This document shows, one piece after another, positions 8,940-18,800 of a stretch of 64,000 bases of DNA; within the stretch, counting starts at the first letter, position 1, and the number at the start of each line of letters is the position of its first letter. The notes under the pieces are model-generated. The model was not told where the DNA came from, ran no database searches, and saw nothing but the letters and a program-made list of their open reading frames with translations. A program made the position numbers and the translations under genes. Origin of the DNA: Deferribacteres bacterium (GTDB lineage Bacteria > Chrysiogenota > Deferribacteres > Deferribacterales > Geovibrionaceae); NCBI GenBank assembly GCA_023395255.1, contig JAEWZN010000007.1, positions 372,001-436,000 on the forward strand, read 5' to 3'.

Positions 8940-10052
8940 ATGAAGAATAAAAAAATTCTTTACTTGTCCAATTCTGTTCTGCCCTCCAGAGAGGCTAACA
9001 GCGTTCATGTAATGAAAATGTGTCAGGCATTCTCTGAGTTTTATGCCGTTGAACTAGTGTGCTATGCCGGAAAGCAGAAATTTGATTTGGATAGACTCTT
9101 TGATGATTACGGAGTCACAAGTCGGTTCAGTATAGTATTTCTGCAAGTTGCAACTTTCAGAGGGAAATTCTTTCAAAAAATATTTAAAATTTATTCCATA
9201 TTAAAAAATAATCCTAAGAATACAATAATATACGGACGTGATGCATACAGTGTGTACCTTGCTGCAAAAATGGGCTTTAAAGTCTATTATGAAAGTCACG
9301 GTATACCTGCGTTAACTCTGTATGGGCGAACTGAGCGCATGCTCTTTAGACATCCGAATTTCTGCGGACTCATTGTTATTTCTGGTAAACTTAAAGAACT
9401 ATACACCGCAGATGAAAGTTATTCACTTAAGTCCGACAACATAATTGTTCTGCATGACGGAGCAGATATTCCCGGTATACCGAAGAACACTGTTGAGCTT
9501 GGTAAAGGATTTCACGTTGGTTACATAGGCAGTCTTTTTTATGAAGGCAGAGGAATAAATGTTATTATCGAAACGGCGAAGAAAACGCCGGATTTTACGT
9601 TTCATCTCATAGGGGGCAGCAGGGAACAGGTCAGCTACTGGCAGGAGAGAGCTCCGGGCAATGTAATATTTTACGGATACCTGCCTCATTCAAAAGCTGC
9701 TGAATATCTTGCTGCGTTTAATGTTGTTCTTATGCCTTACCAAAAGCAACTTAAGCTTGAAACAATGAATATTGATACATCTGCTTGGATGTCACCAATG
9801 AAAATGTTTGAGTATATGGCAGCACAAAAAGCCATTATCTCCTCAAATCTTCCGGTTATAATGGAAGTTCTTAATGATAAAAACAGTGTGCTTGTTGAAC
9901 CTGACGACCCTGAAGAATGGGCTGATGCATTAAAAAGATTGCATAATGAAAAAGAGTTCTGCTCAAGCATTGCTGAATGCGCATTTAGCGACTGTGCACA
10001 GAACTATACGTGGCAGAAAAGAGCTATGAAACTTAAGGAAGAGTTTGAGTAA
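8940..10052 (+). CDS. family 4 glycosyltransferase
   Basis: A GT-B glycosyltransferase of about 370 aa. The N-terminus KILYLSNSVLPSREANSVHV is the usual opening of GT4 enzymes with a His-containing acceptor loop (ANSVHVMKMC), and the C-terminal domain has GFHVGYIGSLFYEGRG, FHLIGG, FYGYLPHSKAAEYLAAFNVVLMPY and MKMFEYMAAQKAIISSNLP, which bind the sugar nucleotide. I chose ATG 8940 over a TTG at 8922 because it gives the standard KILYLS start. It overlaps the next gene by one base (TAATG). Donor and acceptor are unknown. Confidence 0.85.
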   Translation: MKNKKILYLSNSVLPSREANSVHVMKMCQAFSEFYAVELVCYAGKQKFDLDRLFDDYGVTSRFSIVFLQVATFRGKFFQKIFKIYSILKNNPKNTIIYGRDAYSVYLAAKMGFKVYYESHGIPALTLYGRTERMLFRHPNFCGLIVISGKLKELYTADESYSLKSDNIIVLHDGADIPGIPKNTVELGKGFHVGYIGSLFYEGRGINVIIETAKKTPDFTFHLIGGSREQVSYWQERAPGNVIFYGYLPHSKAAEYLAAFNVVLMPYQKQLKLETMNIDTSAWMSPMKMFEYMAAQKAIISSNLPVIMEVLNDKNSVLVEPDDPEEWADALKRLHNEKEFCSSIAECAFSDCAQNYTWQKRAMKLKEEFE

Positions 10053-11137
10053 TGGTTTATTCGTTGTTGTTTTGCTTCATCAGCTTATTTGCGGTAACAG
10101 ATTGGGTGGACAGCAGCAAAAAAAAATATTTGATCATGTGTTTTTTTATATTTGTACTTTCTTTTTTTGCTGGAATGAGGGGAGAAAGTGTTGGGAATGA
10201 TTATTGGGAATATGTCAGTATTTTCAGAGCCGTATCAGATGTCCGTGACGTTATAAATGGCAGTATCAATTATTCTGAAATTCATGGTGAGTTTCTTTAT
10301 GCAAGCCTCAATACTTTCATCAAAATATTCAGTACAGACTATTTCTGGCTTTTCCTCATTGTAGCTGTTTTGAGTGTTTCAATTAATTTATATCATATCA
10401 GAAAGTACTCACCCTTCATCGTTCTGTCAATTCTGCTGTATTTTTCTCATGTGTATTTCTATAAAGAGTTTATTCAAATACGGGCGGGTTTGGCAGGAGC
10501 AATACTTTTCTTCTCAATAAAGTATATTGAACAGCGTAATTTCCTGAAATTTTCATGTGTAGTTATTGTCGCTTCGTTGGTTCATACTGCGTCTTTGGTG
10601 CTTTTTGGCGTTTATTTTTTATCATTTTTTAAGCTGTCTAAAACGAAAGCTATTTGTTTAATCCTATTGGCAGTAATCATAGGTTCAATTTCGTGGGTTC
10701 ATGTAACTTTGAACCATTTGGTAGAACTAGGGTACGTGCCTCAGTCAATTCTGAATTATGTCTATTGGGAAAGATATAACTATTCCTTGGGTTTGCTTAA
10801 TCCTGTATCCGTTAAACAGATCCTTGTGCTGGTTTTTCTGACGTTTTACAGAGAAAAGTTAGCTGAACACATAAAAGATTTTAACGCGATGTATTATATG
10901 TATTTCTGCTCGACATTGTGGATAATCATATTTAATGAATTTGCAATTTTGGCTGCAAGAGTGGCAACATTCATGTCTATAGCTGAATTTATATTAATAC
11001 CAGCGGTAATTTTGCTTTTCAGACAAAAGAAATTTATGTACAGCATCGTATATCTATTATGCTTTCTGATGTTTTACTTAAATATCTTTATAAAAGAAGT
11101 AGTTAACGATTATTATATAATTGGTGGTTCTTGGTGA
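10052..11137 (+). CDS. EpsG-family O-antigen/exopolysaccharide polymerase (Wzy-like)
   Basis: A 361-aa integral membrane protein with about ten hydrophobic stretches. The sequence AGMRGESVGNDYWEYVSIF near residues 40-58 is the hallmark of the EpsG family, which acts as the periplasmic polymerase for repeat units delivered by Wzx. The segment FYKEFIQIRAGLAGAILFFS also fits the family. It begins with a TAATG junction and ends overlapping the next gene. Very AT-rich, in line with a locus-specific polymerase gene. Confidence is good for the family, moderate for the exact role. Confidence 0.8.
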   Translation: MVYSLLFCFISLFAVTDWVDSSKKKYLIMCFFIFVLSFFAGMRGESVGNDYWEYVSIFRAVSDVRDVINGSINYSEIHGEFLYASLNTFIKIFSTDYFWLFLIVAVLSVSINLYHIRKYSPFIVLSILLYFSHVYFYKEFIQIRAGLAGAILFFSIKYIEQRNFLKFSCVVIVASLVHTASLVLFGVYFLSFFKLSKTKAICLILLAVIIGSISWVHVTLNHLVELGYVPQSILNYVYWERYNYSLGLLNPVSVKQILVLVFLTFYREKLAEHIKDFNAMYYMYFCSTLWIIIFNEFAILAARVATFMSIAEFILIPAVILLFRQKKFMYSIVYLLCFLMFYLNIFIKEVVNDYYIIGGSW

Positions 11138-12234
11138 AAAAACTGCTTTTTGTTCTTCCTTCTTTTCTCCCTGTTAGTCCCGTAAAAGCTGCTTTGGGGT
11201 TAGCGAAGGGATTAAGAGAGGAGTACCGTATTGCGATGGTGTCAGTTGATCCCTATGATGGGAATATGAGTTCAGTTACGGATGAATATGAAAAATATGG
11301 TATTGATTATTTCTTTTTGGATCAGAAAGGGATCCGGAGAATTATTGCTGCAGTGTCCGCTTTATCAGAAATTTGTGATAAGTATGAGCCTGATTTGGTC
11401 ATTTCCTACCTTTTAAGACCGGATCTTATTGTGAGCATGCTTAAATCAAACGCTCCGAAGGTCGCGAGCATCCGCAATATGATCGAGCAGGAATATTCAT
11501 TAGTATACGGCAGATGGTTAGGGAATGTATTGGGATATTTCCACAGAAAATCTCTTCTTAAATTCCGGAAGATAGTTGTAATGTCCAAGGATATGAAGAA
11601 TTATTTTATTGAAAACGGCTTTGCAGAGGAAAATCTGGAGCTTATTTATAATTTTCTTGATGAAAATGATATTGAACAAAAACTTTCCGAAAAAAGTGAA
11701 TTGCCTTTTAACTGTGAATTACCTGTGTGTGTAACCGCTTCATCTATTGATGCAAGAAAAAATGTCGGACTTTTCGTCAGGACTGCTTTTGAGCTTATGA
11801 AGGAAGGTTTAAGGTTTAATGTTCTTATTATCGGTGAGGGCAAAGAACGCAAATCTCTTGAAAATACTGTTGCTGGGTTTGGAGAACTGAAAAAATATTT
11901 TGCTTTTACCGGGCAGATTTTAAATCCGCTGCCTTATATAAAACGGTCAGATTATTTTATTATGACCAGTAAAGCAGAGGGAGTGTCCAGAGCTTTGCTG
12001 GAAGCTTTGTATCTTGGCAAATTCTGTATTGTGAGTAATATCCCAGGGAACAGGGAACTGATTAATAACTGCGAGAACGGATTTCTTTTCAGTGATAATA
12101 ATAGTTTTAAAGACAGCCTCAGAGCAGCATTGGGGGGAAATATGAAAAATAATTGTATTCTGGATAATCAATACAGCTATGGCACGAATGTTAAGAAATA
12201 TTCAGAGTTGTTCAATAAACTAATATCAGGTTAA
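11134..12234 (+). CDS. family 4 glycosyltransferase
   Basis: A ~366-aa GT-B glycosyltransferase. The N-terminal half carries FVLPSFLPVSPVKAALGLAKGL and PDLVISYLLRPDLI; the C-terminal half has VCVTASSIDARKNVGLF, IIGEGKERKSLE, FTGQILNPLPYIKRSDYFIMTSKAEGVSR and ALLEALYLGKFCIVSNIPG, with the E(x7)E-type donor-binding segment. I chose GTG 11134, which gives a GTGA overlap with the upstream stop, although TTG 11131 is also possible. It adds one sugar of the repeat unit; the specificity is unknown. Confidence 0.85.
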   Translation: MKKLLFVLPSFLPVSPVKAALGLAKGLREEYRIAMVSVDPYDGNMSSVTDEYEKYGIDYFFLDQKGIRRIIAAVSALSEICDKYEPDLVISYLLRPDLIVSMLKSNAPKVASIRNMIEQEYSLVYGRWLGNVLGYFHRKSLLKFRKIVVMSKDMKNYFIENGFAEENLELIYNFLDENDIEQKLSEKSELPFNCELPVCVTASSIDARKNVGLFVRTAFELMKEGLRFNVLIIGEGKERKSLENTVAGFGELKKYFAFTGQILNPLPYIKRSDYFIMTSKAEGVSRALLEALYLGKFCIVSNIPGNRELINNCENGFLFSDNNSFKDSLRAALGGNMKNNCILDNQYSYGTNVKKYSELFNKLISG

Positions 12235-12236
12235 CC

Positions 12237-13199
12237 ATGAAAATACTCATTACCGGAGCCTCAGGTTTTATCGGAACAAATCTGTTGGAGCATTTATTAT
12301 TGTTAGGTCATGAAGTACTGAATATAGACAGTTCTGCTCCCCGCTGTGATAAGCATATAAAATTCTGGGAAAAAGCTGATATATGTGATTTGACCACACT
12401 AGAATCACTAATTTCTGTTTTTTCGCCTGAATTTATTATTCATCTTGCAGCAAAGACAGATCTGAATGAAGAAAACGGAATTGAATATTATAATGCAAAT
12501 ATTAAGGGTGTTGAAAATATAATTGAAATCTGTCTGAAGCTTAAAAGCTTAAAAAGGGTTATTTTTGCGTCATCAATGCTTGTTAATGAGGTTGGATACA
12601 AACCGAAAGATGTTTTTGATTATAATCCGCACACCCTATACGGCAAAAGCAAAGTTATGGGAGAGAAACTTATTTTGGAGAACTCATCTTTGCCTGAATT
12701 CTGTATCATAAGACCTACCTCTATATGGGGGGAATGGTTTGGTGAACCATATAGAAATTTTTTTGATTATGTAATTAACGGTAAATTTGTTCATCCCGGC
12801 AGCAGAGCCTGCACAAAAACTTACGGCTATATAGGCAATGCCGTATACCAGATAGAAAAGCTACTTTTCGCAGAAAAGGAAAAAATAGACCGGAAAATAT
12901 TCTATATAGGCGACAGACCGCCCATAAATATTTCTGACTGGGCAGATGAGATTGCTTCTCTCGCCGGGCTTGCAAAACCTAAAAAAGTTCCTTTCTTTGT
13001 TTTTTCTTTAGCTGCTTTTGTCGGTGATTTGCTGAAAAAATTAAATATACCATTCCCCATGACAAGTTTCAGACTAAAGAATATGACAACTGATCACATT
13101 GTTGAACTTGACAATACATATGATGTATGCAGTGTTCCGCCTTACGGACGTGAAGAGGGGATAATAAGAACATTGAAATGGCTCGGAAAGTTATGCTGA
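12237..13199 (+). CDS. NAD(P)-dependent epimerase/dehydratase (extended SDR)
   Basis: A 320-aa extended short-chain dehydrogenase. The Rossmann motif GASGFIGTNLLEHLL is at residues 7-21, IIHLAAKTDLNE and FASSMLVNE follow, and the catalytic YGKSK (YxxxK) is at roughly residues 140-144. These enzymes oxidise, epimerise or dehydrate nucleotide sugars. The C-terminal segment IFYIGDRPPINISDWADEI resembles the WbpV/WbnF and 4-epimerase-like group, but I cannot assign a substrate. Two bases separate it from the upstream stop. Confidence 0.8.
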   Translation: MKILITGASGFIGTNLLEHLLLLGHEVLNIDSSAPRCDKHIKFWEKADICDLTTLESLISVFSPEFIIHLAAKTDLNEENGIEYYNANIKGVENIIEICLKLKSLKRVIFASSMLVNEVGYKPKDVFDYNPHTLYGKSKVMGEKLILENSSLPEFCIIRPTSIWGEWFGEPYRNFFDYVINGKFVHPGSRACTKTYGYIGNAVYQIEKLLFAEKEKIDRKIFYIGDRPPINISDWADEIASLAGLAKPKKVPFFVFSLAAFVGDLLKKLNIPFPMTSFRLKNMTTDHIVELDNTYDVCSVPPYGREEGIIRTLKWLGKLC

Positions 13200-13933
13200 A
13201 AATATCCATAATCACAGCTGTCTGGAATAACAGAGATACAATCAAAGATGCGATTGAATCCGTTTTATCTCAAACATATTCGGATGTTGAATACATCATT
13301 ATCGACGGCGGCAGTACGGACGGAACAGTTGATATAATAAGAAGCTACGGCGACAGAATAGATAAATTCGTCAGTGAGAAAGACAAAGGAATATACGATG
13401 CCCTGAATAAGGGCGTTAAACTGGCAACAGGCGACATAATCGGCTTTCTGCACAGTGATGATGTTTTTGCAGATGAGAACTCTGCAGCAAAAATAGCGGA
13501 AGCTTTCAGTGTAAATACTGACGGTGTATACTCAGATCTTGTCTATACTCCGAAAGGTGATATTTCAAAAATTCTCAGGTATTGGGAAAGCAGAAGCTAT
13601 ACTCCGGAACTGCTCAGCCGTGGTTGGATGCCAGCCCATCCAACACTCTACTTGCGGCGCGAAGTATATGAGCGTTTCGGTATGTTTGATCTAAATTTCC
13701 GTATTGCGGCAGATTACGATTTCATCCTCAGGGTTTTCAAAAGCGGTATAAATACCGTTTACATCCCGGAAGTTCTCTATAAGATGCGTTTAGGCGGAGC
13801 CAGTAACAGGAGCCTCAAAAATATAATCCGTAAAAGCAGGGAAGACTACAGGGCAATAAAGGCCAACAGAGTCGGTGGGCTCGGAACACTTTTTATCAAA
13901 AACTTCAGTAAAATTGGTCAGTTTTTCAAATAA
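13193..13933 (+). CDS. family 2 glycosyltransferase
   Basis: A ~246-aa GT-A glycosyltransferase. It opens with KISIITAVWNNRDTIKDAIE, followed by the nucleotide-binding IIDGGSTDGTVDII and the metal-binding HSDDVFADENSA (DxD-like SDD), then AADYDFILRVFKSG. I prefer ATG 13193 (GGAAAG just upstream, standard KISIIT start) over ATG 13178. It overlaps the SDR gene by 7 bases. These small GT2 enzymes often add colanic-acid- or LPS-type sugars; the donor is unknown. Confidence 0.87.
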   Translation: MLKISIITAVWNNRDTIKDAIESVLSQTYSDVEYIIIDGGSTDGTVDIIRSYGDRIDKFVSEKDKGIYDALNKGVKLATGDIIGFLHSDDVFADENSAAKIAEAFSVNTDGVYSDLVYTPKGDISKILRYWESRSYTPELLSRGWMPAHPTLYLRREVYERFGMFDLNFRIAADYDFILRVFKSGINTVYIPEVLYKMRLGGASNRSLKNIIRKSREDYRAIKANRVGGLGTLFIKNFSKIGQFFK

Positions 13934-13946
13934 AAGGAGTACTTCA

Positions 13947-15362
13947 ATGATTAACCTCATTCTTTGCGGCGGTTCAGGGACAAGGCTCTGGCCTCTCAGC
14001 CGCACTATGCTTCCTAAGCAGTTTGTTAAAATATTTAATGATAAATCTCTTTTTCAGATGACTGAGGAGCGGAACAGAAGCCTCTGCTCATCCTCGCTTG
14101 TGGTTTCCAATGCAGAGCAGTTTTTTCTGGCGTCCGATCAGCTTGCGGAATCCTCAAAAACCGTTTTTCTCCTTGAACCTGTGGGCAGAAACACTGCTCC
14201 TGCAATTGCTTTGGCGTGTATGCTCCTTGAGCCGGAGGAGATTGTTCTTGTCACTGCGTCTGATCATCTCATCAAAAAGCAGTCCGCTTATGAGGAAGCT
14301 GTGAAATCAGCAGAAAAGCTGGCGGATCAGGGCTTTCTCGTAACCTTCGGTATCACACCGGACTACCCGGAAACAGGCTACGGCTACATAGAGGCCGACG
14401 GAGCGGACGTGCTGAGCTTCAAAGAGAAACCGGCAAAGGAAAAGGCAGAGGAATATATAAACGCAAATAAAGAGCATGCCTCAAAAAAACTCCCGCCGAA
14501 ATATCTCTGGAATTCCGGCATGTTCTGCTTCAAAGCAGGTGTTTTTCTTGATGAATTAAAGAAGCATTCCCCCGCAATATTTGAAGCCTCCGCAGCTGCG
14601 CTGAAGGCTAAAGCGGTTGTTCAGGAGCGTCAGTACAGGATAAAGCATGAAGATATGCTCGCTATTCCCGCAGACAGCATCGACTACGCGGTGATGGAAA
14701 AATCGGACATGGTTAAGGTTGTTCCCTGTGAGATAGGCTGGTCTGATCTCGGCAGTTTCGACTCTCTTGATGCCGAGGCGGAAACGGGCGAAAACGGGAA
14801 CTCAGTAATTGCTTATTCGGAGGATTCTCCTGAGCCTGTGTATGTGGATTCATCCGACAACCTTGTTATCTCCTCCGGGAGGCAGATAGCCCTTGTGGAT
14901 ATTGAAGGGTTTCTTGTGGTGGATACATCCGATGCGCTTTTAATATCAAAAAAAGGAAGCTCGCAAAAAGTTAAGGCAGTGACAGAGGCGATAAAAAAGC
15001 TTAAGCCTGAGCTCACCGAAGCCCACAGGCTTGTTCACCGTCCGTGGGGCACATACGAAGTTCTGCTTGAATCCTCAAGATATAAAATTAAAAGAATAGT
15101 GGTTAAAACCGGCAGAAAGCTTTCTCTCCAGAAGCATTTCCACCGCAGCGAGCATTGGGTGGTGGTGAGCGGAACAGCAACTGTAACCGTTGGTGATAAA
15201 CGCTTTTATGTACACCCTAACGAATCAACATATATCCCCGCAGGTCAGATACACCGCCTTGAAAACGAAGGTAAAGTGGAGCTTGCAATGATAGAAGTTC
15301 AGGTCGGCGAATACGTCGGCGAGGATGATATTGTGAGGATAGACGACATTTACGGCAGATAA
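13947..15362 (+). CDS. manC: mannose-1-phosphate guanylyltransferase/mannose-6-phosphate isomerase (type II)
   Basis: A 471-aa bifunctional enzyme that makes GDP-mannose and, in many family members, also interconverts fructose-6-P and mannose-6-P. The pyrophosphorylase domain begins LCGGSGTRLWPLSRTMLPKQ, with FKEKPAKEKAEEY and KYLWNSGMF further on. The C-terminal cupin isomerase domain is shown by VHRPWGTYEVLLESSRYKIK and LSLQKHFHRSEHWVVVSGTA. The start ATG 13947 is fixed by AAGGAG at 13934-13939; upstream in-frame codons are not needed. It is the last gene of the polysaccharide operon and is followed by an intrinsic terminator. GDP-mannose would feed mannose, fucose or GDP-aminosugar branches. 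Confidence 0.93.
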   Translation: MINLILCGGSGTRLWPLSRTMLPKQFVKIFNDKSLFQMTEERNRSLCSSSLVVSNAEQFFLASDQLAESSKTVFLLEPVGRNTAPAIALACMLLEPEEIVLVTASDHLIKKQSAYEEAVKSAEKLADQGFLVTFGITPDYPETGYGYIEADGADVLSFKEKPAKEKAEEYINANKEHASKKLPPKYLWNSGMFCFKAGVFLDELKKHSPAIFEASAAALKAKAVVQERQYRIKHEDMLAIPADSIDYAVMEKSDMVKVVPCEIGWSDLGSFDSLDAEAETGENGNSVIAYSEDSPEPVYVDSSDNLVISSGRQIALVDIEGFLVVDTSDALLISKKGSSQKVKAVTEAIKKLKPELTEAHRLVHRPWGTYEVLLESSRYKIKRIVVKTGRKLSLQKHFHRSEHWVVVSGTATVTVGDKRFYVHPNESTYIPAGQIHRLENEGKVELAMIEVQVGEYVGEDDIVRIDDIYGR

Positions 15363-15372
15363 ATACGAAAAA

Positions 15373-15404
15373 AAAGCCTCTCTTGCGGGAGGCTTTGTAT
15401 TTTT
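15373..15404 (+). terminator. intrinsic terminator of the polysaccharide operon
   Basis: Inverted repeat AAAGCCTC/GAGGCTTT (15373-15380 with 15389-15396) followed by GTATTTTT, 10 bases after the manC stop. Confidence 0.85.
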
Positions 15405-15421
15405 GATTAAACACCATATAG

Positions 15422-15437
15422 AAATGGTGCCAGGGAC
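15422..15437. repeat. putative distal attachment site (tRNA-Phe 3'-end copy)
   Basis: AAATGGTGCCAGGGAC matches 24466-24482 (AAATGGTGCCCAGGGAC) except for one missing C. The match covers the CCA end and acceptor strand of the tRNA-Phe gene, the usual crossover region for P4-type integrases. Confidence 0.65.
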
Positions 15438-15812
15438 ACTCTGTTATTGTAGCCATATAATATTTATAGCAAAGGCTATTCGATTTAAGACTTTTAGCGT
15501 ATACCGTCAAATATACCGCCAGAATGATTGGGCTGGGTAAGTAAGCTAAGGTAAGCTGACTATATTTACCACACTTTTTATAAACTTAGAATATTTTTCC
15601 CCGTGTCCGTCAGCCACGGAAGTAAGTATATTTGGCAAATAGAATAAAATCTCCTCATGACTGCGGGGTGTGGTCAGGGGCATAAACTCCCTGTACTTTC
15701 AGACCACCCCTGTTTCTGTGTGCAGACACAAGAAATAATTATTTAGATTTCCCCTGCTCTTTTTGGTATAAACATACAGGCTACAGCTTATTAATTTTTT
15801 TGGGGATTTACC
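15438..15812. other. left end of the element: arm-type site and imperfect hairpin
   Basis: No gene is seen in this 375-base stretch. It holds one copy of the integrase-end motif (ATACCGTCAA, 15501-15510) and a partial second copy (ATATACCGCC, 15511-15520). A larger structured element lies at 15665-15710: GGGG-TG-(TG bulge)-GTC pairs with GACCACCCC, enclosing CAGGG/CCCTG. It has no T-run after it and lies ~100 bases before the restriction gene, so it may be a leader structure or operator. A TATAAA-like -10 lies just before the restriction gene around 15767. Confidence 0.45.
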
Positions 15813-18800
15813 ATGTCAGCATTATTGAACATTCTTGATACATTCCGCAGGGAAGCTAAGTCAGAGCGGGAAAAAGGCACTTATTTTGAAGAGCTTATCC
15901 TTGTTTATCTCAGAAACGAAGCTTCGTATAAAGACCTGTATGACAAAGTTTGGACTTATGCTGACTGGGCAAAGGAACAGGGGCTTGATCAGCGTGATGC
16001 GGGCATAGACCTTGTGGCGAGAACGGCGGGAACTGGTGAGTTCCATGCTATCCAGTGCAAGCTTTATACAGAGGATTACAAGTTACAGAAAAAAGATATA
16101 GACAGCTTTTTCACCGCTTCGGGCAAATCTGTTTTCAGCCACAGAATAATAGTTTCCACAACAAACAACTGGTCGGATCACGCTGAAGAAGCATTGAAAG
16201 ATCAGCAGCCGCCAGTAAGCAAGATAGACTTATTTGATCTTGAAAACAGCCAGATAGACTGGAGCAAATACCAGTCTAAGCAAGAGCCTGTTTTAAAGCC
16301 AAAGAAACAGCTTAGAGAGCATCAGAAGGAAGCTTTAAGGGCTGTGAAGGCAGGGCTTAAAACTGCGGACAGGGGCAAGCTTATAATGGCTTGCGGAACA
16401 GGAAAAACCTTCACCAGTCTTAAAATAGCGGAAGAGATAGCCGGAAAAGGCGGCAGGGTTCTGTTTCTTGTGCCCAGCCTTGCGTTGCTTTCTCAAACAC
16501 TCACAGAGTGGACACAGGAAAGCAGCACGCTTATACACAGTTTTGCTGTCTGCTCTGACAGTGATGTGGGTAAAAAGAAGAGAAATGAAAGTGACGAAGT
16601 AAAGGTTTTAGCCCATGAGCTTCGTTATCCGGCAACAACCAATGCCAAGAGCCTTGCCAAAGAAGTTGATAAACGCTCTGACAGCGGGCATATGAGCGTT
16701 ATTTTTTCAACGTACCATTCAATAGATGTTATCAGCGATGCTCAGAAGGAATACGGTCTTGCTGATTTTGACCTGATAATCTGCGATGAAGCCCACAGAA
16801 CCACAGGAGCAACCTTTGAGAAAGACAAGGAAAGCAATTTTGTAAGGGTGCACGACGCAGACTTCATAAAATCCGCTAAACGCCTTTACATGACCGCAAC
16901 GCCTAGGGTTTACGGTGATGCGGCAAAAATAAAAGCCAATTCCGGTGCTGTAACTCTCTGCTCAATGGATGATGAAGAACTTTACGGCAAAACTCTTTAC
17001 GTTATCACATTCAGCGAAGCGGTAGCCCGTGAGCTTTTGGTTGATTACAAGGTAATTGTCCTTGCTGTTGAGGAAAGCTATATCAGCCGCAAACTGCAAG
17101 CTCTGCTTAATGACGGAACTAACCAGCTAAAGGTTGATGATGCCGCTAAAATTGTTGGCTGCTGGAAGGCACTTGCAAAACAGGGCATAAATGAAGAACT
17201 GACAGAGGATGCAGAAGCTATGAAACGTGCCGTTGCTTTTTGTCAGGTTATAGAACCGGCACTAAAGAGCAAAACCCACAAGGTAAGCTCAAAAAATATT
17301 GCATCTATGTTTCAGGCTGTTGTTGAGGCTTATCAGGAAGCTGAAAGCATTGAACCTGCTGCCCGCCTTAACTGCGAGGCTGATCACGTTGACGGAAGTA
17401 TGAACGCCAGCGAGAAGGAAGCAAAGCTGGCATGGCTCAAAGCAGATACACCGGAAAGCACCTGCCGTATATTAAGCAATGTCCGCTGCCTTTCCGAGGG
17501 TGTGGATGTTCCGGCTCTTGACGCTGTTCTTTTTCTCACACCCCGCAATTCGCAGATAGATGTTGTGCAGTCTGTTGGGCGTGTAATGCGTAAGGCAGAA
17601 GGAAAAAAGAGGGGTTACGTTATCCTTCCTGTTGTTATCCCCGCTGGTGTGGAACCGCATGACGCTTTGAACGATAACCTGACTTACAGAGTGGTCTGGC
17701 AGGTTTTACAGGCTCTCAGATCACATGATGACCGCTTTGACGCTATGATCAATAAGCTGGAACTGAACGGCTACAGCAATAAAAAGATAGAAGTTATTGC
17801 CATAACGGGTGATGTTAAGAAGAAAACCAAAACCACGGCGGCAGAAAGAAGAAAGCGGGAAAGCTCCGGTCAGAGGCAATATGGCATCGGTTCAGATGCG
17901 GACTTGACCATTGAAACCTTTATGCAGCCGGAAATTGAGATTGGCGATCTGGAACGTGCGATATACGCAAAACTGGTGCAGAAATGCGGCAGAAGAGTTT
18001 ATTGGGCAGAATGGGCTTCGGATATAGCCAAGATTGCCCGCACTCACATAGACCGGATTAAGGCAATTCTTGAAAACTCCGAAAACGTAAAGGCTATAGA
18101 AGCGTTTGAAGCCTTTGCAAACGAACTAAGGGATGATCTGAACGACAGCATAACGGATGAAGAGATAATCGAAATGCTTGCACAGCACCTGATCACTAAA
18201 CCTGTGTTCGATGCTCTGTTTGATGATTATAACTTTACGGAGCATAACCCCATTTCTCAGGCAATGCAGGGGATTCTGGAAGCATTGCAGGAAAAGAACA
18301 TATCAAAAGAGGCAGACACGCTTCAGCAGTTCTATGAAAGCGTTAAAATGCGTGCGGAAGGCATAGACAGTGCGGAAGGCAAGCAGAAGATAGTTCTGGA
18401 ATTGTATGACAAGTTTTTCCGTAACGCCTTTCCGAGAATGACAGAGAGACTGGGCATAGTCTATACCCCTGTTGAGGTTGTGGACTTCATAATCAGAAGT
18501 GTTAATGATGTTTTGCAGTCGGAATTTAAAACAACTCTGGGCAGTAAAGGCGTTCATATAATCGATCCTTTTACAGGTACAGGAACATTTATCACAAGGC
18601 TGCTGCAAAGCGGACTGATCACCAAGGAAGAACTGGAATATAAATATAAAAACGAAATACACGCCAATGAGATAGTTCTTCTGGCGTATTACATAGCGGC
18701 GATAAATATAGAAGCAGTTTATCACGCTCTTGCGGGCGGTGAATATACTCCGTTTGAGGGCATATGCCTTACTGATACATTCGCAATGTACGAAAAGGAC

